A stretch of 64,000 nucleotides of DNA from Pseudonocardia parietis (GTDB taxonomy: Bacteria > Actinomycetota > Actinomycetes > Mycobacteriales > Pseudonocardiaceae), in the NCBI RefSeq assembly GCF_017876315.1, contig NZ_JAGINU010000001.1, forward strand, positions 1,178,001 to 1,242,000. Reading direction: 5' to 3'. This document shows positions 34,702 to 43,220 of this stretch, piece after piece; position 1 is the first letter of the stretch; every line of letters begins with the position of its first letter. The notes beneath the pieces are model-generated. The model searched no databases. It was not told where the DNA came from and saw only the letters and a program-made list of their open reading frames with translations. The position numbers and the translations under genes were made by a program.

Positions 34702-35994
34702 TCAGGTCAGGAGGTCGTCCAGGTCGCCGTTGATGGAGTGCTCGACGACCGGGCGGACGGTCTCGAAGGTGCACTCCTTCGGGTTGCCCGGCGTGCAGGC
34801 GTCGCCGAGGACGTGGTTGGTGATCCGGTCGACGTCCGCCGCGTCGCCGATGATCGCCGGCGAGTTCTCGTAGTACTTGGTCGGGCCCTGGCCCAGCCGG
34901 TTCTTCGAGTAGCTGCTCTGGGTGACGTCGGCGAACCGCTCCGGGATGCCCACGTCGCGCAGCAGCCGGATGGAGGCGGCCAGCGCGGCGTCGGCGGCCT
35001 GCGGCCTGGTCATGCCACGGGTGTCGACGCCCATCGCCTCGGCGATGTCGGCGAAGCGCCCGTAGCAGGCCGGCATGTTGAACGCCCACACGCGCGGCAG
35101 CGCGACGGCGTTGTTCAGGCCGTGGTGGGTGTCGTAGAACGCCGACACCGCGTGCGAGATCGAGTGGATGATGCCGAGACCGCCGGAGTTGAACGCCTGG
35201 GCCGCGATGTACTGCGCGTACATCATGCCCTCCCGGCCCGCGAGGTCCTGGCCGTTCCACACGGCCTGGCGCAGGTGCTGCGAGGTCAGCTTGACCGCGT
35301 GCAGCGCGTTGCCCAGCGACGGCTCGAAGTTCAGCCGCGACACGTAGGGCTCGGAGGCGTGCGCGAGCACGTCGAACCCGCACTGCGCGGTGAAGTCGAT
35401 CGGGCAGTCGTAGTAGAGGACCGGGTCGTCGATCGCCAGCGAGGTCACCGACGCGTCGTCGAACGCCACGTACTTGTGGGGGTTGTCCGGGTCGGTCGTG
35501 GTGTCGGTGATGACGTAGGCCCACGAGGTCTCCGAGCCGGTGCCCGCCGTGGTGGAGACCGCGATGTGCGGCGGGTTGGCCGGGTTCTCGGACTTGTTGA
35601 AGCCCTCGAACTCGTTGACGTTGCGGCCGTCGTGGGCGACCGAGACGCGCGCGCCCTTGCACGCGTCGTGCGAGGACCCGCCGCCGATGGAGACGAACGA
35701 GTCGCAGTGGTTCTGCTGGTAGAGGCCCACAGCGTCCATGACGTTGTAGTCCTTGGGGTTCGACTCGACCTTGTCGTACACGACGACCTCGAGGCCGTGG
35801 TACTTCATCGACTCGACGATCTTGTGGACGATGTCGGTGCCGCGCAGGCCCGAGGTCATCACCAGGGTCTTCTTGAAGCCCATCTTCAGGGCCTCCGGAC
35901 CGATGAGCTCGTGGGAGCCGGGACCCATGAGCGCCCGGGGGAACGGGTGGAACTCCTTGATGGGGAACGGCTTGAGCAGCTCGTCTACCTGCAT
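34702..35994 (-). CDS. mdo: NDMA-dependent methanol dehydrogenase (iron-type alcohol dehydrogenase)
   Basis: 430 residues. Oxidises methanol and other alcohols using tightly bound NAD; the enzyme type of Gram-positive methylotrophs (Amycolatopsis, Mycobacterium sp. JC1). Recognised from PIKEFHPFPRALMGPG, KVESNPKDYNVM, SIGGGSSHDACKGAR (nucleotide site), TTAGTGSETSWAYVITDT and the iron-type metal ligands around FDVLAHASEPYVSR and SISHAVSAFYDTHHGLNN. The ATG at 35994 is preceded by AAAGGG; upstream in-frame residues are unlike the family. First gene of mdo-moxR-VWA, leftward. Confidence 0.92.
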   Translation of the reverse strand: MQVDELLKPFPIKEFHPFPRALMGPGSHELIGPEALKMGFKKTLVMTSGLRGTDIVHKIVESMKYHGLEVVVYDKVESNPKDYNVMDAVGLYQQNHCDSFVSIGGGSSHDACKGARVSVAHDGRNVNEFEGFNKSENPANPPHIAVSTTAGTGSETSWAYVITDTTTDPDNPHKYVAFDDASVTSLAIDDPVLYYDCPIDFTAQCGFDVLAHASEPYVSRLNFEPSLGNALHAVKLTSQHLRQAVWNGQDLAGREGMMYAQYIAAQAFNSGGLGIIHSISHAVSAFYDTHHGLNNAVALPRVWAFNMPACYGRFADIAEAMGVDTRGMTRPQAADAALAASIRLLRDVGIPERFADVTQSSYSKNRLGQGPTKYYENSPAIIGDAADVDRITNHVLGDACTPGNPKECTFETVRPVVEHSINGDLDDLLT

Positions 35995-36174
35995 GTCGGC
36001 CCTTTCGTCAGGCATGGGCGATGAGTCGGTACCGCACGCTAGGGCGACTGTGGCCGCGAGCACAGAGGTGATCGCGATTACCCCTCGGGCGTCCGGGCAG
36101 GAAGCCCCTACGAACGGAGGGGGCCGGGGGGAGGTCGCGCCCGCGTCCTCGCCTGGCCGGAACCCGGGCGCTGA

Positions 36175-36311
36175 TCTGATATGTAGGCCGGTTTGTCAAG
36201 TGGGCAGGGTGAGGCGGTGTCCGCGACCGTCGTCGTGGACACCGCCTCGGTTGCCGGACGGGTGTGGTGGTGGCGAGCGTGTCGGTGTCGACGCGTCGTC
36301 AGTCTGATATG
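36175..36311. repeat. Direct repeat TCTGATATG flanking a hairpin
   Basis: TCTGATATG occurs at 36175-36183 and 36303-36311, each followed by a similar GGTT-containing stretch. Between them is a perfect 12-bp hairpin, GAGGCGGTGTCC-N14-GGACACCGCCTC (36211-36248), which could terminate transcription or belong to a mobile-element end. The region 36000-36480 otherwise has no gene. Confidence 0.5.
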
Positions 36312-37690
36312 CGCGGGTTGGTTACCGCAGGACGGTCTGTTCGGCTCGAGCGGTCCGCGGGTCTAGAGATCGAGCGTGGCCCCACCTCCGCTCCCCGGCG
36401 ACGGGTTGGGGGAGTGGGCTGCTCATAGGTCAGTCGCGGGTCTGCTCGCAGGCGCTGCCGTCACCACCAGTGGGCTCATCCGGACATCTGTGGTCCTCGC
36501 CGGGGTGGTTACTCGTCGAGGACGGCCAGCGACCAGGACCAGCCGGCGAGCTCGCGGGCGATCGCGGTGTTGGCGACCACGGCGCGCTTTTGGCGGGTGT
36601 CGAAGCCGGCCCAGCGGGAGTGCAGGCGCCGGTTCGCCCGTTGGGCGCGATCCCGCGCGGCCGGGCTCGCCTGGTCCTGACGGCGACGCAGTCCGACCCC
36701 GGCCCGCAGCGGCTTACGGTGGTGCCAGGCGGCCTCGATCAGCAGGCGGCGGGCGTGTCCGTTGCCTGTCTTGGTGATCGCGCCCTGCGACCGCGACGCC
36801 CCGGAGGAGGACTCGGTGGGCACCAGGCCGAGGTAGGCGCCGATCGAACGCCCGGTCAGCCGGTGCCAGTCCCCGATCTCGACGGCGAGCCCGAACGCGG
36901 TCAACGTCGAGACCCCGCGCAGGCAGCCCAGCCGGGTTACCACCGGGGTGAACTCGCTACTCGCGGCCATCTCGGTGATCGCGGCGTCCAGGCGCTCGCG
37001 CCGCGTCAGCGTGGCCAGCAGGGTGTCGTAGGCGATGTCGAAGGCCAGCCCCAGACCCGGCGCGGTGAACACCTCATCCCGGCGGCGCTCGCGCAGCCAC
37101 TGATCGTGGATCCCGGTCCAGGGCTTACCGCCGTAGTAGACGATCCCCTGGCGCAGCAACAACTTCGAGAGTCGGTGCCGGGCCGACATCAGGTCCCCGC
37201 GCACGTCCTCCCGCGCCCTCACCAGGTCCCGCGCAGCTTCCTGTTCCACGCTCGGCACGGCGACCGCGACGATCTCGTCGAGGTGCAGCAACCGGGCCAG
37301 ATGCCGGGCATCACGCTGATCGGTCTTGACCCGGTCCCCGGACGGGCGTTGCAGCTTCGACGGCGCCGCGACCTGGCATTCGATCCCCGCCGCGGCCAGG
37401 GACCGGGCCAGCCCGAACCCGGTCGGCCCGGCCTCGTAGGTGACCGCCACCGGGCCTGGCAGCGACCGCACCCACGCGGCCACATCACCGTGATCCGGGG
37501 TCAACCGACGCTCGAACAGCTCCCCGGTCCGCCCGTCGAGCCCACACGCCACGACCGAGCGCGCGTGCACGTCCAACCCGACACTCGTACGATTCGCACT
37601 CACTGGGGCCTCCCACATCTGTGGCTCTACCGCCAGGACCCACTCCTGTCGGCAACCCACGTTCACATGCGGGAGGCCTCAGCCCAGGCC
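36312..37690 (-). mobile_element. IS110-family insertion sequence (approximate limits)
   Basis: Contains one DEDD transposase gene (36509-37603) with non-coding flanks. The near-palindromic 10-mer ACATCTGTGG sits at 36484-36493 and 37615-37624, closely bracketing the transposase gene like subterminal repeats of the IS1111 subgroup. About 170-230 bases of gene-free DNA lie downstream of the transposase, and fewer than 90 upstream before the cobalamin riboswitch. Exact ends cannot be fixed without comparing an empty site, because IS110 elements often make no target duplication. Confidence 0.6.
36509..37603 (-). CDS. IS110-family DEDD transposase
   Basis: 364 residues. N-terminal RuvC-like DEDD domain: VGLDVHARSVVACGLD (first Asp), AVTYEAGPTGFGLAR (Glu), KTDQRDARHLARLL (two Asp). 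The C-terminal Transposase_20 domain has LRGVSTLTAFGLAVEIGD, the conserved serine region SSSGASRSQGAITKTGNGHARRLLIEAAW and a helical tail. Full length for the family, with no frameshift, so the element could be active. The GTG at 37603 is preceded by GGGAGG six bases upstream; upstream ATG codons at 37618 and 37666 are alternatives. Confidence 0.92.
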   Translation of the reverse strand: MSANRTSVGLDVHARSVVACGLDGRTGELFERRLTPDHGDVAAWVRSLPGPVAVTYEAGPTGFGLARSLAAAGIECQVAAPSKLQRPSGDRVKTDQRDARHLARLLHLDEIVAVAVPSVEQEAARDLVRAREDVRGDLMSARHRLSKLLLRQGIVYYGGKPWTGIHDQWLRERRRDEVFTAPGLGLAFDIAYDTLLATLTRRERLDAAITEMAASSEFTPVVTRLGCLRGVSTLTAFGLAVEIGDWHRLTGRSIGAYLGLVPTESSSGASRSQGAITKTGNGHARRLLIEAAWHHRKPLRAGVGLRRRQDQASPAARDRAQRANRRLHSRWAGFDTRQKRAVVANTAIARELAGWSWSLAVLDE

Positions 37691-37718
37691 TCCATACCGT
37701 CTAGGGTCGGACGCGTCG

Positions 37719-37905
37719 ACGGTTCGCACCGCCCAGCAGGGGTGGCGCGAGGCGAGAGGGAACCCGGTGCGATTCCGGGACTGCCCCGCAGCGGTGAACG
37801 GGAACGACCGCCGTCAGGAGCACTGGGAGCGATCCCGGGAAGCGACGGCCAGTAGGCCGGGTGCGTGATGCCCATGCCCGTGAGTCCGAAGACCTGCCGT
37901 CGGTG
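37719..37905 (+). ncRNA. Cobalamin (B12) riboswitch
   Basis: Core elements are in order: GAGAGGGAACCCGGTGC (37751 onward), ATTCCGGGACTGCCCCGCAGCGGTGAA and, at the 3' side, GTGAGTCCGAAGACCTGCC (37880-37898). It precedes the B12-independent methionine synthase gene, the standard pairing in which B12 shuts off metE. CCTCTCC (37990-37996) can pair with GGAGAGG (38031-38037), the metE ribosome site, suggesting translational control. Confidence 0.9.
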
Positions 37906-38040
37906 CGTGCGCCGACCGGCGCGCGCTGATCCGTGGTCTCGAGGGAGGGCCGTGCGGACTCCGGGCATCCTCGTGCCCGGCGCCGTCGTCCTCTCCCGTG
38001 TGCCCGCGGATCACACACCGCGCTCGCGAAGGAGAGGGCC

Positions 38041-40341
38041 GTGAAGAACACGTCCGAATCCGGCACTGCAAGCACCGTGCTGGGATACCCGCGCATCGGG
38101 CCGAACCGGGAGCTCAAGCGGGCCACCGAGTCGTTCTGGGCCGGCCGCATCGACGCGTCGGCACTGCACGAGGTCGCCGCGGGACTGCGTCGCGACAGCT
38201 GGACCGGCCTGCGGGACGCCGGCCTGGGTCAGGTCCCCGGCAACACGTTCTCGTTCTACGACCACGTACTCGACACCGCGCTCGCCGTCGGTGCGGTACC
38301 GGCGCGTTTCGCCGACGTGCGGGACCCGCTGGAGCGGCTGTTCGCGATGGCCCGGGGGCGCCCCGGCGCACCGGCCTGCGAGATGACCAAGTGGTTCGAC
38401 ACCAACTACCACTACCTCGTGCCCGAGGTCGGGCCGCGGACGCGCCTGGCCCCGGGCAGCCGCAAGGCGCTCGAGGAGTTCAGGGAGGCCCAGCGCTGCG
38501 GCGTGCTCACCCGCCCGGTCCTGGTCGGGCCGGTGACGCTCCTGCTGCTGTCCAAACCGGCCGAGGACGCGCCGGAGGGCTTCCGGCCGCTGGACCTGCT
38601 CGGCCCACTGGTCGAGGTCTACCGCGACCTGCTCACCGAGCTCGCCGACGCCGGGGTGGACTGGGTCCAGCTCGACGAGCCCGCCTTCGCCGCCGACCGG
38701 ACCGCGGAGGAGATCGCGGCGCTGCGCAAGGCCTACGACCGCCTGGCCTCGGCGCCGCGGCGGCCCCGGATCCTGGTCGCGTCGTACTTCGGTGAGCTGG
38801 GCCCGGCGCTGCCGGCGCTGGCCTCGACCGCCGTCGAGGGACTGGCCCTGGACCTGGTCGCGGGGAAGGCCGACCTCGACGGCATCGAGTCCGTCGAGGG
38901 GATCGAGCGCAAGGTGGTGCTGGCCGGGGTCGTCGACGGCCGCAACGTCTGGCGGACCGACCTGGACGCCGCGCTGGCGACCGCGTACGGGCTGGTCGGT
39001 GTCGCGGGCCGGGTGGAGGTCTCGACGTCCTGCTCGCTGCTGCACGTCCCCTACGACCTGGCGGCCGAGACCGCGCTGCCTGCCGACGTCGTGGACATGC
39101 TGGCCTTCGCGCGGCAGAAGGTCGACGAGGTCGTGCTACTGGGCCGGGCTCTGCACGAGGGCCGGGCGGCGGTCGCCGCGGAGCTGGACGCCGCGAAGGC
39201 GGTCCACGAGCAGGTGGCGGCCACGTCCCGGCGTGACGAGACGGTCCGTACCCGCCTCGCCGATCTGGGCGCGGACCACTACCGGCGCAGTGCGGGCGAC
39301 GTGCGCGCCGAGGTCCAGCGTGACGCGCTCGACCTGCCCGAGGTGCCGACGACGACGATCGGTTCCTTCCCGCAGACCTCGCAGATCCGCACAGACCGGG
39401 CGGCGCACCGCGGCGGGGAGATCACCGACGACGAGTACGTCGCACGGATGCGCCGGGAGATCGAGCGGGTGGTGCGGCTCCAGGAGAAGATCGGCCTGGA
39501 CGTGCTCGTACATGGCGAGCCCGAGCGCAACGACATGGTCCAGTACTTCGCCGAGAACCTGGACGGCTTCGCCACCACCGAGTTCGGCTGGGTGCAGTCC
39601 TACGGCTCGCGCTGCGTGCGCCCGCCGATCCTGCACTCCGAGGTGTCCCGGCCCGCGCCGATCACGCTCGAGTGGGCGAGGTACGCACAGTCGCTGTCGA
39701 GCTCCTACGTCAAGGGGATGCTGACCGGCCCGGTCACTATCCTGGCCTGGTCGTTCGTACGTGACGACCAGCCGCTCGGGGACACCGCGCGGCAGGTCGG
39801 GCTGGCGCTGCGCGACGAGGTCGTCGACCTGGAGGCCGCCGGCATCCGGATCATCCAGGTCGACGAGCCCGCGCTGCGCGAGCTGCTTCCCCTGCACGAG
39901 CGGGACCGGCAGGCCTACCTGGACTGGGCGGTGGACTCGTTCCGGATGTCGGTCGGTGGGGTCGCGGACACCACCCAGATCCACACCCACCTCTGCTACT
40001 CGGAGTTCGGTGAGGTGGTCGGGGCGATCGACGGCCTGGACGCGGATGTCACCACCGTGGAGGCCGCCCGGTCCCGGATGGAGGTGCTCGGCGACCTCGG
40101 GCCGGGCGTCCCGCGCGGGCTCGGCCCGGGCGTCTACGACGTCCACTCGCCGGAGGTACCGGACACCGACGAGCTCGCCGGTCAGCTGACCGAGGCGCTG
40201 CGGCACATCGGGTCGGAACGGCTGTGGGCGAACCCGGACTGCGGGCTCAAGACGAGGGGTGAGCCCGAGACCGTCGAGGCGCTGACGAACCTGGTCACAG
40301 CCGCGCGCCGGGTGCGCGAGACGGCGCAGACCACCGGCTGA
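38041..40341 (+). CDS. metE: Cobalamin-independent methionine synthase
   Basis: Transfers a methyl group from methyltetrahydropteroyl-polyglutamate to homocysteine without B12. 766 residues, normal for MetE. N-terminal barrel: LGYPRIGPNRELKRATESFWAG; folate/homocysteine contacts at PTTTIGSFPQTSQIR (about 437) and HGEPERNDMVQYFAENLDGF. Zinc ligands are the His and Cys of HTHLCYSEF (about 648-652) and the Cys of NPDCGLKTR (about 734). The GTG at 38041 follows GGAGAGGG. Control by the B12 riboswitch implies that the organism also has or imports cobalamin for MetH. Confidence 0.96.
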   Translation: MKNTSESGTASTVLGYPRIGPNRELKRATESFWAGRIDASALHEVAAGLRRDSWTGLRDAGLGQVPGNTFSFYDHVLDTALAVGAVPARFADVRDPLERLFAMARGRPGAPACEMTKWFDTNYHYLVPEVGPRTRLAPGSRKALEEFREAQRCGVLTRPVLVGPVTLLLLSKPAEDAPEGFRPLDLLGPLVEVYRDLLTELADAGVDWVQLDEPAFAADRTAEEIAALRKAYDRLASAPRRPRILVASYFGELGPALPALASTAVEGLALDLVAGKADLDGIESVEGIERKVVLAGVVDGRNVWRTDLDAALATAYGLVGVAGRVEVSTSCSLLHVPYDLAAETALPADVVDMLAFARQKVDEVVLLGRALHEGRAAVAAELDAAKAVHEQVAATSRRDETVRTRLADLGADHYRRSAGDVRAEVQRDALDLPEVPTTTIGSFPQTSQIRTDRAAHRGGEITDDEYVARMRREIERVVRLQEKIGLDVLVHGEPERNDMVQYFAENLDGFATTEFGWVQSYGSRCVRPPILHSEVSRPAPITLEWARYAQSLSSSYVKGMLTGPVTILAWSFVRDDQPLGDTARQVGLALRDEVVDLEAAGIRIIQVDEPALRELLPLHERDRQAYLDWAVDSFRMSVGGVADTTQIHTHLCYSEFGEVVGAIDGLDADVTTVEAARSRMEVLGDLGPGVPRGLGPGVYDVHSPEVPDTDELAGQLTEALRHIGSERLWANPDCGLKTRGEPETVEALTNLVTAARRVRETAQTTG

Positions 40342-40353
40342 GGCCGGTGAGCT

Positions 40354-40395
40354 CCGCGACGCCGGGCGGACCGGCCGTCACGTCCGGCGTCGCGG
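40354..40395 (+). terminator. Hairpin terminator after metE
   Basis: CCGCGACGCCGG and CCGGCGTCGCGG form a perfect 12-bp stem around an 18-base loop, followed by GGTTTCT. It lies 13 bases after the metE stop. Confidence 0.7.
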
Positions 40396-40416
40396 GGTTT
40401 CTCACGTCGCATTGCA

Positions 40417-40430
40417 TGAACAGTTGTTCA
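40417..40430. promoter_or_regulatory. ArsR/SmtB-type operator
   Basis: TGAACA-GT-TGTTCA, a perfect inverted repeat within CATGAACAGTTGTTCAGAT. It closely resembles the 12-2-12 operators of metal-sensing ArsR/SmtB repressors. It lies 16 bases before the start of the binding-protein gene, so it would block the promoter or initiation region. No ArsR-family gene is present in the window. Confidence 0.65.
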
Positions 40431-40446
40431 GATGTAGGTCTATGTA

Positions 40447-41976
40447 GTGATCACGAGACGACGCGGCCCCGGCGTGCTGGCCGCCCTGTTGACCGCCGCC
40501 GCGCTCCTGGCGGGCTGCGGCAGCGGGGCCGGCGGCGGGACGCCGGATCCCGGCGGAGAGCTGGCCGTCGCGCTGCAGTTCCCGCCGCGCGCGAACTACG
40601 CCTTCGACGCCGACGACGGTGCCCGGCTGCAGACCCTCGGCGTCGTCGAGACGCTGACGACGGTGGACGACCAGGCGCGCCCGGCACCGATGCTGGCGAC
40701 GGAGTGGGAGCAGCAGGGCAATGCCTGGCGGTTCACGCTGCGCCAGGGCGTCACCTTCCACGACGGCACCCCGCTGACCCCAGAGGCCGTCGTCACCGCA
40801 CTGCGCTACGTCGCCGGCGTCGAGGCGCCACCGCGGGCGATCCGGGACATCGGTTTCGCGATCGAGGCCGACGGCCCGGACGCCGTCCGGATCACCACGA
40901 GCGAGCCCGACCCGGTCATGCCGCTGCGCATGTCCAGCGGCAATCTCGGAATCCTGTCCCCGGCCGCCTACGCCGGGGGTGGTGCGCCCGAGTATCTGCG
41001 CAGTGCCACCGGCCCGTTCGTGTTCGAGGAGGCGAACGGCGCCGAGTCCGCGGTGCTGGTCCGCAACGAGAACTACTGGGGCGAGCCGGCCGGCGCCGCC
41101 CGGGTCACCGTCCGCTACGTCGAGGACCCACAGGCCCGCGCGCTCGCCGTCCAGGCGGGCGACGTCCAGTTCGCCGAGGGACTGCCGCAGGCCCAGCTCG
41201 AACAGGTGCGCTCGGCAGGCGCCGAGGTCATCCAGTATCCGGCCGCGCGCACGGTGCCGCTGCAGCTCAACCAGTCCGCGGAGCCGTTCTCCGACATCCG
41301 GGTGCGTCGCGCCGTGACCGCGGCGATCGACCGGCCGGTCCTGGCCCGGCAGGTGCTCGCCGGCGGAGCCGCCCCGGCCTCCGACCTGTTCGGCGCGGCC
41401 GTTCCGTGGGGTGAGAGCGCCCCGCCTCCCGGCGCCGACGTCGAGCAGGCGAAGCGACTGCTCGGCGAGGCCGGATACGGCCCGGACAATCCGCTGACCG
41501 TGCAGCTGTGGACGTTCCCGAACCGGCCGGAGCTGCCCACGCTCGCGAATGCGATCCAGGCGATGCTCGGTGAGGCCGGGATCCGGGTCGAGATCACCGT
41601 CGGCAACTACGACGCCCAGGAGCCCGAGGTGCTGGCCGGGAAGTACGACATGTTCCTCAACTCGCGCAGCTACCTGTCCGACTTCCCGGATGCGGCGAGC
41701 ACACTGACCTCCGACTACACCTGCGAGGGCAGCTACGCCATCGACCAGTACTGCAGCCCCGCCTACGATGCGCTGATCGCGAAGCTCAACGTGACCGTGG
41801 ACCCGGCCGAGCGGCAGCGGTTGTTCACCGAGGCCGCGGGCCTGCTCACCGCCGACGCCGTCGGCGTGATGCTGGTGCACCCGCTCGACACCGCCGTGCT
41901 GCGCGGCGCGACCGGGTTCACCCCGGATCCGCTGCAGATCAGGCCGGTCCTGCCGCAGCTGACGCCGGTCGGGTGA
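40447..41976 (+). CDS. Opp/Nik-family ABC transporter substrate-binding lipoprotein
   Basis: 509 residues, SBP_bac_5 type (peptides or nickel/chelate). Signal peptide with lipobox LLAGC (Cys about residue 24). Mature domain marks include WRFTLRQGVTFHDGTPLTPEAVV (about 93-118), NENYWGEP and SDIRVRRAVTAAIDRP. The SmtB-like operator just upstream hints at metal-regulated uptake such as nickel or a metallophore, but the sequence alone does not distinguish metals from peptides. It overlaps the first permease gene by four bases. Confidence 0.88.
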   Translation: MITRRRGPGVLAALLTAAALLAGCGSGAGGGTPDPGGELAVALQFPPRANYAFDADDGARLQTLGVVETLTTVDDQARPAPMLATEWEQQGNAWRFTLRQGVTFHDGTPLTPEAVVTALRYVAGVEAPPRAIRDIGFAIEADGPDAVRITTSEPDPVMPLRMSSGNLGILSPAAYAGGGAPEYLRSATGPFVFEEANGAESAVLVRNENYWGEPAGAARVTVRYVEDPQARALAVQAGDVQFAEGLPQAQLEQVRSAGAEVIQYPAARTVPLQLNQSAEPFSDIRVRRAVTAAIDRPVLARQVLAGGAAPASDLFGAAVPWGESAPPPGADVEQAKRLLGEAGYGPDNPLTVQLWTFPNRPELPTLANAIQAMLGEAGIRVEITVGNYDAQEPEVLAGKYDMFLNSRSYLSDFPDAASTLTSDYTCEGSYAIDQYCSPAYDALIAKLNVTVDPAERQRLFTEAAGLLTADAVGVMLVHPLDTAVLRGATGFTPDPLQIRPVLPQLTPVG

Positions 41977-42920
41977 CCGGGCTGCTCCTGCGCCGGCTGC
42001 TGGTCGTGCCGCCGGTCCTGCTCGCCGCGTCGGTGCTGGTGTTCGCGCTGCCCAGGATGGTCGGCGTGGACCCGGTCCGCGCGGTACTGCGGGCCCGCAC
42101 GGCCGAGGCGGTGCCGGACCCGGCGACGGAGGCGCGTGTGCGGGCCGAGCTGGGGCTCGATGCCTCGGCGGTCGAGCAGTACCTGCGCTGGACGGGTGCG
42201 CTGCTGCGCGGTGACCTCGGGTACGGCTACGTCTCCCGCACGCCGGTCCTGGAGCAGGTCGGCTCCGCCGCCGCGGTGTCCGGCCTGCTCACCGTGCTGG
42301 CGCTCGCGCTGGCGGCGGCGGTCGGCATCCCGGCCGGGGCGTACGCGGCCCGGCGCCCGGGTGGGCTGCTGGACCGGTTCGTCGGTGCGGGCACGATCGC
42401 CGGGGTCGCGGTGCCGGAGTTCGTCCTCGCACCCTGGCTGGTGCTGGTGTTCGCGGTCGGTCTCGACGCCCTGCCCGCGGTCGGCTGGGGCGGGCCGCAA
42501 CATCTGGTGCTGCCGGTGCTGGTGCTCGCCGCCTACCCGGGCGCGCTGGCCGCCCAGCTGGTCCGGGTGGAGACGGTCGGGATACTGGCGCGCCCGCACG
42601 TGCTCGTCGCCCGGGCGAAGGGGTTGGGGGAGCACACGGTCCTGTGGCGGCACGGGGCGCGACTGGCGACCACGTCGGTGACCGCGCTGGCCGGGATGTT
42701 CGTCGCCGGCCTGCTCGGCGGGTCCGTCGTGGTCGAGGTCGTGTTCGGCATCCCCGGCCTGGGCAGGTTGCTGCACCAGGCGGTCCCGGCCCAGGACCTG
42801 CCGGTGATCCAGGCCGGGACGCTGCTGGTGATCACCGTCGCGGTGCTGGCCGGCGTGCTCGTCGAGATTCTCGCGACCGCGCTGGACCCGGTACTGCGTT
42901 CCGCGGAACGCGCCCGATGA
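41973..42920 (+). CDS. Opp/Nik-type ABC permease (DppB/NikB-like)
   Basis: 315 residues, six membrane helices. N-terminal signature RRLLVVPPVLLAASVLVFALPRMVGVDPV and the permease motif around AKGLGEHTVLWRHGARLA (EAA loop, about 210), with GGSVVVEVVFGIPGLGRLLHQAV. The last codons (RSAERAR) are encoded by the first copy of the 16-bp palindrome that dominates the start of the next gene. Start GTG overlaps the binding-protein stop. Confidence 0.9.
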   Translation: MTGLLLRRLLVVPPVLLAASVLVFALPRMVGVDPVRAVLRARTAEAVPDPATEARVRAELGLDASAVEQYLRWTGALLRGDLGYGYVSRTPVLEQVGSAAAVSGLLTVLALALAAAVGIPAGAYAARRPGGLLDRFVGAGTIAGVAVPEFVLAPWLVLVFAVGLDALPAVGWGGPQHLVLPVLVLAAYPGALAAQLVRVETVGILARPHVLVARAKGLGEHTVLWRHGARLATTSVTALAGMFVAGLLGGSVVVEVVFGIPGLGRLLHQAVPAQDLPVIQAGTLLVITVAVLAGVLVEILATALDPVLRSAERAR

Positions 42921-43220
42921 GCAGGCCGCACGCGCAGGATCCGCGATCCTCGACCGGTGAGCGCGTTCCGCGGAACGCGCCGGGGTTCCGCGGCACGCGC
43001 TCGCCGCCGGAGTCCCGCGGGACGCATCCGATGAGCCGCTCGCACGCGGAGGACCCGCGATCCCCGATCGGTGAGCGCGTTCCGCGGAACGCACCCGAGC
43101 GCCCCGCAACGCGCCGGCCGACGGAGTCTCGCGGAATGCGTCGGGAGACGGAGTCCCGCGGAACGCGCCGGATGGGGGCGTTCCGCGGAACGCGTGAGGC
43201 GTCGGCGTTCCGCGGAACGC
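42896..43220. repeat. Array of 16-bp palindromes GCGTTCCGCGGAACGC
   Basis: Five perfect copies (42896, 42963, 43077, 43178, 43205) and at least four degenerate ones (about 42985, 43011, 43123, 43151) in 325 bases. Two copies lie inside a longer imperfect duplication, starting at 42917 and 43030 (113-base period), that includes ATGAGC and a GAxCGGTGAGC stretch. The array spans the end of one permease gene and the first about 100 codons of the next. Confidence 0.92.
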
